Positions 5,677 to 11,607 of a stretch of 11,607 nt of DNA are shown in pieces. Both the position numbers and the translations under genes were made by a program. The stretch spans positions 1 through 11,607 of the forward strand of contig CAXCDZ010000025.1 in NCBI GenBank assembly GCA_963981525.1, given 5' to 3'. The notes under the pieces are model-generated. The model was not told where the DNA came from. It did not search any database and saw nothing but the letters and a program-made list of their open reading frames with translations. The number at the start of each line of letters is the position of its first letter. Position 1 is the first letter of the stretch. Source of the stretch: CAXCDZ01 sp963981525 (GTDB taxonomy: Bacteria > Patescibacteriota > Microgenomatia > UBA1400 > UBA12108).

Positions 5677-6432
5677 ATGCAGTTCTCACTACCCATTATC
5701 ATCTTCCTCGCCCTCGCCTCTCTCAAACAGATCAATGAGTATGAGCGTGGCGTCGTCTACACCATGGGTCGTTTCTCCTACGTCGTCAAGCCTGGCTGGA
5801 AACTAGTTATCCCTATCTTTCAGACTTTTCGCAAAGTCGATATTCGCACCAAGGCAGTCGACGTCCCCAAGCAAGACACTATTACCAGAGATAACGTCAC
5901 CTGCAAAATGAACGCCGTCATCTACTACAAGGTCGTAGACGCCGCCCGCACCATCAACGAGGTCCAGGACGTCACCTACGCCGTTCTCCAGTTGGCACAA
6001 ACCACCATGCGTCGTGTCGCTAGCAAGGCCACTCTTGACGAACTACTAACCAACAGAGAAAAGATCGCCAAAGACATCCTAGGATTAGTCGACAAAACCA
6101 CCGATTCCTGGGGTATAGACGTCCAGTCAGTCGAGCTCAAAGACATCGAGCTCCCAGAATCAATGGTTCGCACCATGGCCAAACAAGCCGAAGCTGAGAG
6201 AGAAAAAAGAGCCACCATCATCAACAGTGAGGGCGAGCTCAAAGCCAGCCAAAACCTAGCGAGCGCTGCTGCCAAACTCGCAGAGGCCCCTGGCGCGCTC
6301 CACCTGCGCACTCTCAACAGCATCAATGATATCAGTTCTGATCAGAGTAACACTGTAGTCTTTGCCGTCCCTCTCGAGATCCTTCGCGCTGTCGAGGGTA
6401 TCGGCAATAGCTTCAACTCTAAGAAAAAATAG
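5677..6432 (+). CDS. Slipin (SPFH/band 7 domain membrane scaffold protein)
   Basis: This 251-aa protein has one short N-terminal hydrophobic segment (about 4-16) and then an SPFH/band 7 domain. The slipin signature INEYERGVVYTMGRF is at 19-33 and KPGWKLVIPIFQTFRKVDIR at 38-57. VDVPKQDTITRDNVTCKMNAV follows at about 61-81. The C-terminal helical part (about 166-208) is rich in Ala/Glu/Lys, as expected for the oligomerising coiled coil. Slipins form large cages or rafts at the membrane and often accompany an NfeD-like protein or protease; no such partner is seen here. The length is normal for a bacterial slipin. Its 3' end overlaps the convergent fic gene by 14 nt. Family assignment is secure; the local cellular role is not. 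Confidence 0.93.
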   Translation: MQFSLPIIIFLALASLKQINEYERGVVYTMGRFSYVVKPGWKLVIPIFQTFRKVDIRTKAVDVPKQDTITRDNVTCKMNAVIYYKVVDAARTINEVQDVTYAVLQLAQTTMRRVASKATLDELLTNREKIAKDILGLVDKTTDSWGIDVQSVELKDIELPESMVRTMAKQAEAEREKRATIINSEGELKASQNLASAAAKLAEAPGALHLRTLNSINDISSDQSNTVVFAVPLEILRAVEGIGNSFNSKKK

Positions 6433-7405
6433 TCTTTCGAATCTCCGCCAGAGTTAGTCGCTTACTCCTCTGGAGATCTTTGATCTTCCTTACTCTCTCC
6501 ACATTGTCTTGCGCATATAGTTGATATCCACCAGGACTATACTCAGCCACTTCTAACAATTTTTCCTTAGTATAGTGACGAATTGTCGGCACTGTCTCAC
6601 CCGTCAACTTTGCCAACTCTCCTATCTTGAGTAGGTGTTGTTTCGCTAATTTCTGCACATTTTGTTTTTTCCCTTGTGCCTCCAAACAAATCTCTATTGA
6701 TCTACCAACAGCTTTGTACATCAGAGCCTGATAGTCTCCCCCTCCCCCTCCTAGTTGGATCTTCTCAAGTGCGCTAAGATAACTTCTCCTCTCTTTCTTC
6801 TCAACTATTGCTGGTGGGTATCCCGCCTGCATCAAAAGCAAATTCATGATTAGTCTTGCTACTCTCCCATTACCATCTACGTATGGATGGATGCTCACCA
6901 ACCTCAGGTGCATCTCAATCGCCCTTTCCACTGGACTCATCCCCCCATCACCCTCGATCCACTCAACCAATTCTTGCATCAACTTTGGTATCTTTTGCGC
7001 ATTTGGCATCACCACTCTTGATCCCGCTATCCTCACCATTCCAGTTCGGTATCTTCCTGCATATTCATCATTTATTCCTCGCAGGATTATCTCGTGCAGC
7101 TGCAACATCATCTCTTCTGACACTTCCTCTCCATTTCTTACCTGCTCCAACACCCACTCATAAGCTCTCCCATGATTCACCGCTTCTAGATGTTCTCTAA
7201 TCGTCTTTCCCTCTACTGTCAATCCTTTCCCTACTACTAATGCAGTCTCCTCCCTAGTTAGCGTATTTCCCTCTATCGCATTTGAGCTATACGTCAGCTC
7301 ATTCCCAAACCACTCCTGTACCCCCGCCATCTCTCTCCACTCAAAAGGAATAGCAATCCCCAGGCTCTTTCTTTTCTTTTCCAATTCATTCAACACATCT
7401 TTCAT
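6419..7405 (-). CDS. Fic-domain AMPylase-type protein fused to a MerR-like HTH domain
   Basis: This 328-aa protein has three parts. Near the N-terminus SNAIEG (41-46) fits the inhibitory (S/T)xxxE(G/N) motif of class II Fic proteins, whose Glu blocks ATP binding. The Fic core carries the full catalytic motif HPYVDGNGRVAR (173-184), so nucleotidyl transfer (usually AMPylation of a protein hydroxyl) is plausible. The C-terminal about 70 residues (258-328) read as a MerR-type DNA-binding domain: KIGELAKLTGETVPTIRHYT, then the wing LLEVAEYSPGGYQLYAQDN and helix VERVRKIKDLQRSKRLTLAE. Fic proteins with C-terminal helix-turn-helix domains are known; a MerR-type one is less usual to my knowledge. Its promoter is near consensus and overlaps an 18-bp dyad, suggesting autoregulation. 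The target protein is unknown. It overlaps the slipin gene tail-to-tail. Confidence 0.9.
   Translation of the reverse strand: MKDVLNELEKKRKSLGIAIPFEWREMAGVQEWFGNELTYSSNAIEGNTLTREETALVVGKGLTVEGKTIREHLEAVNHGRAYEWVLEQVRNGEEVSEEMMLQLHEIILRGINDEYAGRYRTGMVRIAGSRVVMPNAQKIPKLMQELVEWIEGDGGMSPVERAIEMHLRLVSIHPYVDGNGRVARLIMNLLLMQAGYPPAIVEKKERRSYLSALEKIQLGGGGGDYQALMYKAVGRSIEICLEAQGKKQNVQKLAKQHLLKIGELAKLTGETVPTIRHYTKEKLLEVAEYSPGGYQLYAQDNVERVRKIKDLQRSKRLTLAEIRKTIFS
6442..6476 (+). other. Possible 3' hairpin of slipin mRNA, inside the fic coding region
   Basis: CCAGAG (6448-6453) pairs with CTCTGG (6468-6473), with AGT/ACT inside and TCT/AGA outside. It starts about 10 nt after the slipin stop and is followed by a T-rich but not uniform run. 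It may act as an imperfect terminator or mRNA stabiliser. Because it encodes part of the MerR domain, it may also be accidental. Confidence 0.3.
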
Positions 7406-7413
7406 ATACCATC

Positions 7414-7431
7414 AAGTATAACCTTACACTT
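7414..7431 (-). promoter_or_regulatory. Candidate MerR-type operator at the fic promoter
   Basis: The 18-bp AAGTATAACCTTACACTT (+ strand) is a dyad matching in 7 of 9 half-site positions. It overlaps the -10 and most of the spacer of the fic promoter, the position where MerR-family regulators bind. The spacer is 17 bp rather than the 19 bp of MerR-activated promoters, so repression is more likely than activation. Confidence 0.45.
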
Positions 7432-7443
7432 CACACTTGTCAA
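7415..7443 (-). promoter_or_regulatory. Near-consensus sigma-70-type promoter of fic
   Basis: On the minus strand TTGACA (7443-7438), a 17-nt spacer and TATACT (7420-7415). The -10 ends 9 nt before the ATG at 7405, so the leader would be only about 2-3 nt or absent. Confidence 0.75.
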
Positions 7444-7492
7444 CACTCCTTTGCAGCCCATCCCGCCCACGCCGTGTCACACAATTTTCTGG

Positions 7493-7580
7493 TAGTTAAT
7501 TCATCAGAAATGCAGATACGTGCATATGGTATTGGGGAACCCTAATACCAGAACCACTATTATCTGTATATCATTAACTA
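7493..7580. repeat. Nested inverted repeat in the fic/OB-protein intergenic region
   Basis: The outer arms TAGTTAAT (7493-7500) and ATTAACTA (7573-7580) match perfectly. CAGATA (7513-7518) and TATCTG (7561-7566) match farther in. The centre holds a hairpin at 7528-7549: GGTATTGGG, loop GAA, CCC, one bulged T, AATACC. Such a nested fold suggests a structured RNA or a palindromic mobile element. No protein-coding frame of note is present here. Confidence 0.55.
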
Positions 7581-7593
7581 GTCAGTAAATCTG

Positions 7594-7620
7594 TGACGCC
7601 GTGGCGGTGTCATTCTTTTT
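7594..7620 (+). terminator. Candidate intrinsic terminator, + strand
   Basis: A 7-bp stem TGACGCC/GGTGTCA with loop GTGGC (one G-T wobble) is followed by TTCTTTTT. No + strand gene precedes it nearby, since fic points away, so it would end a noncoding transcript from about 7490-7620 if it is real. Confidence 0.45.
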
Positions 7621-7621
7621 G

Positions 7622-7677
7622 GTTCTGTTTTCTTAGACAAGTAAGAAAATAGAACGCGGGTGTGCGTCGCCACGCAC
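7622..7677. repeat. Two adjacent hairpins, 14-bp and 6-bp stems
   Basis: GTTCTGTTTTCTTA (7622-7635) pairs with TAAGAAAATAGAAC (7642-7655) over 14 positions with one G-T wobble and loop GACAAG. Then GTGCGT (7662-7667) pairs with ACGCAC (7672-7677) around loop CGCC. Neither has an obvious T-run afterwards on the + strand. Together with 7493-7620 they fill most of the noncoding region. The stretch 7678-7836 shows only one AT-rich hairpin (7775-7798) and no gene. Confidence 0.6.
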
Positions 7678-7836
7678 TACAAATAAAAACTCATTATTCT
7701 TCACCCAATCAATCTATTAACTTCTACATCCTTCTACCCCAATATTCACTCCACCATTTTTCTCTCCCAGAGGTAATTGATTTTTCCCAAAAGCAATTTT
7801 ATTATAAGACCAAAACACCAATACTTTATAGGCTGA

Positions 7837-7865
7837 TTGCCTCGAGTAGTCAGGTATTGTAGACT
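7837..7865 (+). promoter_or_regulatory. Promoter of the OB-like/giant-protein operon
   Basis: TTGCCT at 7837-7842, a 17-nt spacer and TAGACT at 7860-7865, ending 6 nt before the ATG at 7872. The leaderless spacing is the same as at several other genes in the window. Confidence 0.45.
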
Positions 7866-7871
7866 AAATCC

Positions 7872-8258
7872 ATGTCCACTACTAGACGTAGCTATCTCAT
7901 CGTGACCATCGCCTCCATCACAGTCTCTGGCATCCTCACTCTTGCCTACTACTACTTTCGCCCCCAGCCCATCTCCATCCACGAAGTCAGCTCAACCCCA
8001 GTCAACAACAGCATCACCAGCCATACCACTCTCACTGGGCGAGTCACCAAATCCTCCACCTCCAGTGAAAACGGAGACTTTTACCTCCAGACATCCAGCA
8101 GTCTCATCCGTCTAGAATACAGATCAGATCTAGATCTCCCCAGCCATCTTGCTACCACAGTCTCGATCACCGGAGAGCTCACCACCCAGCTTCGAGCTAA
8201 TCCTGACAACATCCCAGTTCTCACAATCAAGTCCATCTCTAGTCAGGACTCACCATGA
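7872..8258 (+). CDS. Membrane-anchored protein with an OB-fold-like extracytoplasmic domain
   Basis: This 128-residue protein has a short basic N-terminus (TTRR) and a single membrane helix at about 8-29 (YLIVTIASITVSGILTLAYYY). The rest (about 50-125) is beta-rich: TTLTGRVTKSSTSSENGDFY, then LIRLEYRSDLDLP, VSITGELTTQL and VLTIKSISS. This strand order and the 'TGRV...VSITGEL' pairing resemble small OB-fold domains found in exported proteins, but no catalytic residues are visible, so the assignment is by pattern only. It contains no cysteine. It is the first gene of an operon: its TGA stop overlaps the ATG of the giant protein gene as ATGA, which points to coupled translation and a shared function at the cell surface. 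Confidence 0.7.
   Translation: MSTTRRSYLIVTIASITVSGILTLAYYYFRPQPISIHEVSSTPVNNSITSHTTLTGRVTKSSTSSENGDFYLQTSSSLIRLEYRSDLDLPSHLATTVSITGELTTQLRANPDNIPVLTIKSISSQDSP
8245..8248 (+). promoter_or_regulatory. Weak Shine-Dalgarno site of the giant protein gene
   Basis: AGGA ends 6 nt before the ATG at 8255. It lies inside the upstream gene and supports coupled translation through the ATGA overlap. Confidence 0.5.
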
Positions 8259-11200
8259 CCATCACTCACCCTACTAGATCCAGACTACTCTCGATTTTTT
8301 TCATTCTCACCGCCACCTTCTCTCTCACTGGGATTGTTCTCATTGACCAGTTCTCCCCCACCACCATTCCCATCATTGCCGATATCGAAGAACGTGACGG
8401 CCAGATCTCAATACCCAGTAATACCACAACAACAAGATCAACCTACACTCCACCAACAATCATCCAAGCTAGACCAGACAGACCAACAGTTATTGTCAAT
8501 CCAGCCTCCACCACAACCTCCACTCCACCCAAACAAGACAAGCCTCCCGCCCCCACCACAACCAGAGACATTCTCGAAGACGCATACAACCAGCAATACG
8601 ACGAGGATAATCGCTACGGGGATCTGCAGGACGACGATAGCTACATGGGCCCCAACGAGTACACAGCTAGTGACGGACTTGGAGTTATCTCCGGCACCTA
8701 CATCGCCCCCAACGGCAAGAGGTACGACGTAGCAACTGCTGCCACAGCTAGAGCCAGCGCCCAACACACCGAGACCGTCTCCGAGATTATTAGCAATCTC
8801 TCAACCGAAGAATTTGATAGTCTCATCAACAACATCAAGCAAGATATCCAAGATAACAACGAAATCAATAACATAGGAGACATCTCCGATCAAGATGCTT
8901 TTAACCAACTCTTTAACCAAACCCTCATCTACGACGAGTCAACTAGAGAGTTCATCCTCGCAGAACAAGAGTACAACGCCCAGGGATTCCAGGCTGAGTT
9001 CGACTCAGAGGAGAAGCGGACATCATATTTTAACAACTTTAATCTCTATCTCAACCAGGCATATAAGCTCCTCGCAGGAGACGAGGCGTTTATCGTCAAC
9101 TGCACTGGCGGCGAATCCACTCTTGACTCACAGTGTCAAAAAGCTCTCAAACAGGCAAAGGATGCCCTCGCAGAACTAGGTGATACAGATAACGGCTACA
9201 CCAACACCACCCAGTACATCGAGCTCCAGCTCGCACTCGACGCACTCACGAATAACGCAAGCGGTAGAGGCAGCGTTTTCCAGACTAATCTCGACTCTAT
9301 CACCAATACTAGCCTTCGCAACTCCGTTATCTCCCTCGCCCAAGCTGCTAACGCCCTCACTCTCAGTAACGCATACTCCGGCTGCCAGTCCATTATCTCC
9401 CCAGACGTCCGTAATGCCTGCCTCTCTCGCTACGCCACAGAGGTAGAACAAGATAGTTACTCATATGACGGCACAGTCACGAGCATATCAGACGAATACC
9501 AGACTATCCAAGAGTCATACGAGGCGCAAGGTCTGATCACCGAGGAGGTCAAGACCAGCTTCGACACCACCATCACCGACTCCTACGCCACCAGCAAGCT
9601 CAAATATCTAATTGCACAACGGGATCAACCTGGCAACACCACCTACAACACCACCTACAACACCACCACCATCGAGAATCAGATGAATCCATTCATCGAG
9701 ATGCTCTCGGAAAGCGAAGAAAATGACCAGCTCTCCTGTAGAGCCCACAATGGCGTCTGGATAGGTCTTGATCCAGATAACCCGTGTGTAACTAGCGACA
9801 ACATAGCCAACACTACCACCACAATCGGCCCCACTATCCAGAGGCGCAATAATCTCACCTCTACCGCCACACTCCAGTACCCCACTCTCGATCTCTCACC
9901 TACTCCATTCCAGGATCGAGTCACCGACACCAGTGTTATCGAGTCTTGCGGTCAAAGCAATCAATCTGCCTGTAATACTGGCAATCCTTGCGACGATGGC
10001 CACTACCTCCGCAGTGATGTCTGCCAGCTCGATCCCCAGCTCAATCTCATTAGAGATAAGTCCGCCACTCTTGTCTCTGAGATTTATCAACACACCATCA
10101 GCAACTCTCTCAACATAGACGAGCTCACCACCATAATCACCAGTCTTAGCATAACCAATGGCTTTTCTCCAGATGACATCTCCTCAGAAATAATCAAAAG
10201 CGCCCAGTCTAGCTCCTGCTCAGGTGCCAACATCTACATGGAAGGCTTCAATCAATTCCAGTGTATTCCCTCTTCAGCTCTTGAATATCAATTCAACCAA
10301 AATCAAGCCCTCGCAGGTAAAACCACTCTCAAACGCGGTGATCTCAATCAAAAATGCACTGTCTTGTTCAAAAACTGCAATGGTGGTCTCTCATGTAACG
10401 AGTCATCTAATGTCTGCGAACTTAGTGACGAGACCGCACTCGCTCTCGCGCTGTCATATGCAGTCAGCGAAGGCAGTAGTGGTCTCACTGATACCCAACT
10501 CAAGATCATCTCTCTCAACTCCCCCACTTCATTCACTTCAGACTATATTGCCACCCCAGAGCTAGTTCGCTTTGACGCCTACAAACAAGAGCAAGATGAC
10601 ACCTTCTTTTCTGGTGGTGGTTGCTGGTTAGCAGTAGATCCAGGTCATGGTGTAGCCACTCAATTGCCCTCAGAATACTGCGCCAAATCTACCAAGCAAG
10701 CCTTTCTCACCACTATTCCCTCTAGCAAATGCCACTCTGAAGGTGGCTACTACGCCACAGGAGTTAGTGGTGGTAGTAATCACGGGGGGATAGACAACTG
10801 CTACATCAACACTAACTCTTCACTCGCAGGAGTTGGAGAAACAGTTGAGTATTTCGGCGCTCAATATCAACAATCGTGTGCCCCGGGACTCACAGAGTTT
10901 CAGGGGGTCTGCAGGGAGCAGATCTCACTCGCCAACGACCCAGAATACGCTGGTGGAGTTGTCGCCAGTAACATCGCAGACACAATAGAAAACTGGGGTA
11001 ATAGCACCCCCATCCTTGGCCACATCCCCAAGCTTATCGGCACCTTCGCTAGTGCTGCCATCCGCGCCGTCTCCCCTAGTTATAACCAGAGTATCGAGGT
11101 TCGTGCCGAGTTCTCTCTCGCCCAGCGTGATCTCATTAACAATCATGCCACTAATAGGGTCAGAACCTCCGTCTCCTCAGGTGAGCTCACTGCCCTCCTG

Positions 11201-11607
11201 GACGAGGCCACGGCCGCCCGCGAATCCGAGATTATTAACAAAGAAATTTATCAACAAGATGGATATCTCCAAAACATTCTAGACGCCACCAAATATCTAG
11301 TCCAAAAATATAATCCCTTCTCCACTACCGAAAAACGTGCCGAAGCAAGCCAAAAAAGAGAAGAGCTTGTCGGATCATACGCCTATACAGCCCTTATCAA
11401 TTCTTTTCAAGTTATCTCTACTTGGACCGGTGAGCCTCCCATCTCCCGTGGAGGAGCCGCCGGCACCAACGCTGGATATGAATTTGCTGGCAAAAGTAAC
11501 GAACTCAATGCATCAGGCGAGGCTCAGTTCACCTGGGACCGAGTGCTCGCCGCCGGTAAGCCTGCTTACCAAGCCGCCTTCGTCGCTGGCGACGTCATCC
11601 CAGGAGT
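8255..11607 (+). CDS. Giant exported cysteine-paired protein, 3' end beyond the window
   Basis: The frame stays open for 1117 codons with no stop and continues past the right edge. Residues about 7-29 (SRLLSIFFILTATFSLTGIVLI) form a signal peptide or anchor. A Thr/Pro-rich linker (about 45-105) and an acidic Asp/Tyr/Asn stretch follow. The remainder is Asn/Gln/Ser/Thr-rich and mostly helical in pattern, with 22 cysteines, all after residue 283, often in pairs 10-15 residues apart (CTGGESTLDSQC, CRAHNGVWIGLDPDNPC, CAPGLTEFQGVC). Two denser clusters lie at about 565-594 and 701-721. Other proteins here have zero or one cysteine, so disulfide-stabilised extracellular modules are likely. I do not recognise a family. 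Context (membrane OB-like partner, coupled start) suggests a surface or secreted structural, adhesive or toxin-like protein; the choice is open. Confidence 0.8.
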   Translation, partial: MTITHPTRSRLLSIFFILTATFSLTGIVLIDQFSPTTIPIIADIEERDGQISIPSNTTTTRSTYTPPTIIQARPDRPTVIVNPASTTTSTPPKQDKPPAPTTTRDILEDAYNQQYDEDNRYGDLQDDDSYMGPNEYTASDGLGVISGTYIAPNGKRYDVATAATARASAQHTETVSEIISNLSTEEFDSLINNIKQDIQDNNEINNIGDISDQDAFNQLFNQTLIYDESTREFILAEQEYNAQGFQAEFDSEEKRTSYFNNFNLYLNQAYKLLAGDEAFIVNCTGGESTLDSQCQKALKQAKDALAELGDTDNGYTNTTQYIELQLALDALTNNASGRGSVFQTNLDSITNTSLRNSVISLAQAANALTLSNAYSGCQSIISPDVRNACLSRYATEVEQDSYSYDGTVTSISDEYQTIQESYEAQGLITEEVKTSFDTTITDSYATSKLKYLIAQRDQPGNTTYNTTYNTTTIENQMNPFIEMLSESEENDQLSCRAHNGVWIGLDPDNPCVTSDNIANTTTTIGPTIQRRNNLTSTATLQYPTLDLSPTPFQDRVTDTSVIESCGQSNQSACNTGNPCDDGHYLRSDVCQLDPQLNLIRDKSATLVSEIYQHTISNSLNIDELTTIITSLSITNGFSPDDISSEIIKSAQSSSCSGANIYMEGFNQFQCIPSSALEYQFNQNQALAGKTTLKRGDLNQKCTVLFKNCNGGLSCNESSNVCELSDETALALALSYAVSEGSSGLTDTQLKIISLNSPTSFTSDYIATPELVRFDAYKQEQDDTFFSGGGCWLAVDPGHGVATQLPSEYCAKSTKQAFLTTIPSSKCHSEGGYYATGVSGGSNHGGIDNCYINTNSSLAGVGETVEYFGAQYQQSCAPGLTEFQGVCREQISLANDPEYAGGVVASNIADTIENWGNSTPILGHIPKLIGTFASAAIRAVSPSYNQSIEVRAEFSLAQRDLINNHATNRVRTSVSSGELTALLDEATAARESEIINKEIYQQDGYLQNILDATKYLVQKYNPFSTTEKRAEASQKREELVGSYAYTALINSFQVISTWTGEPPISRGGAAGTNAGYEFAGKSNELNASGEAQFTWDRVLAAGKPAYQAAFVAGDVIPG
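9635..9670 (+). repeat. 12-bp tandem repeat, three units, in the giant gene
   Basis: AACACCACCTAC occurs twice in tandem, then once as AACACCACCACC. It encodes Asn-Thr-Thr-Tyr twice and Asn-Thr-Thr-Thr once. It is a short in-frame slippage-prone tract in a probable linker. Confidence 0.8.

Noticed and set aside
7406..7871. CRISPR array, tmRNA or 6S RNA in the noncoding region
   Set aside because: No repeated spacer-repeat units, no tRNA-like domain and no long rod with a central bubble are visible; the hairpins are unlike each other.
8334..9451. Several open frames of 60-130 codons on both strands across the giant gene
   Set aside because: They are shadows of the 8255 frame: low-complexity translations without ribosome binding sites or family resemblance.
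10622..10663. VDPGHG resembling the start of N-acetylmuramoyl-L-alanine amidase (Amidase_3)
   Set aside because: Only the short motif matches; the following GG, the later Glu and His zinc ligands and the fold pattern are not seen, and the motif lies between cysteines.

Overview
The window looks like chromosomal sequence from a small-genome bacterium, most plausibly a Candidate Phyla Radiation (Patescibacteria) lineage such as a Microgenomates/Woesebacteria-like group. This is inferred from the gene mix: a housekeeping GTPase, a tRNA, a short YerC/YecD-type TrpR-like regulator, a TPR-tailed O-antigen-ligase-like membrane protein, a slipin, a Fic protein, and a very large unrecognised exported protein with an OB-fold-like membrane partner. 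UAA, UAG and UGA all serve as stops, so ordinary code 11 applies.

Layout, left to right: (1) a membrane-anchored SIMPL-domain protein on the minus strand, cut by the left edge; (2) a 150-nt folded repeat followed by a Y1 (HUH) transposase; (3) a 663-aa polytopic ligase/TPR protein and a 107-aa coiled-coil protein; (4) tRNA-Ala(GGC) facing the Obg GTPase with a 2-nt gap; (5) a 275-nt divergent control region holding a long palindrome and the yerC-like promoter/operator; (6) the YerC-like regulator, whose stop codon touches a second, 148-nt copy of the folded repeat; (7) a slipin that overlaps a convergent Fic-MerR fusion gene by 14 nt; (8) a 466-nt noncoding region full of hairpins; (9) a two-gene operon (OB-like membrane protein, then the giant exported protein) that runs off the right edge.

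Three cross-cutting signals stand out. First, the two 150/148-nt repeats are about 87% identical by eye, and one internal stem keeps its pairing through coordinated changes on both sides, so the fold is probably under selection. Second, at least five genes carry a -10-like hexamer that ends exactly 6 nt before the ATG, which implies leaderless mRNAs; Shine-Dalgarno-like motifs appear instead before the YerC-like gene and before the operon-internal gene. Third, C greatly exceeds G on the + strand whichever way genes point, so codon choice follows strand. One patch inside the giant gene (about 10600-10930) breaks this rule.

Two putative regulators (YerC-like and Fic-MerR) each have a dyad overlapping their own -10 region, which suggests autoregulation. 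No CRISPR array, rRNA or complete insertion sequence was found.
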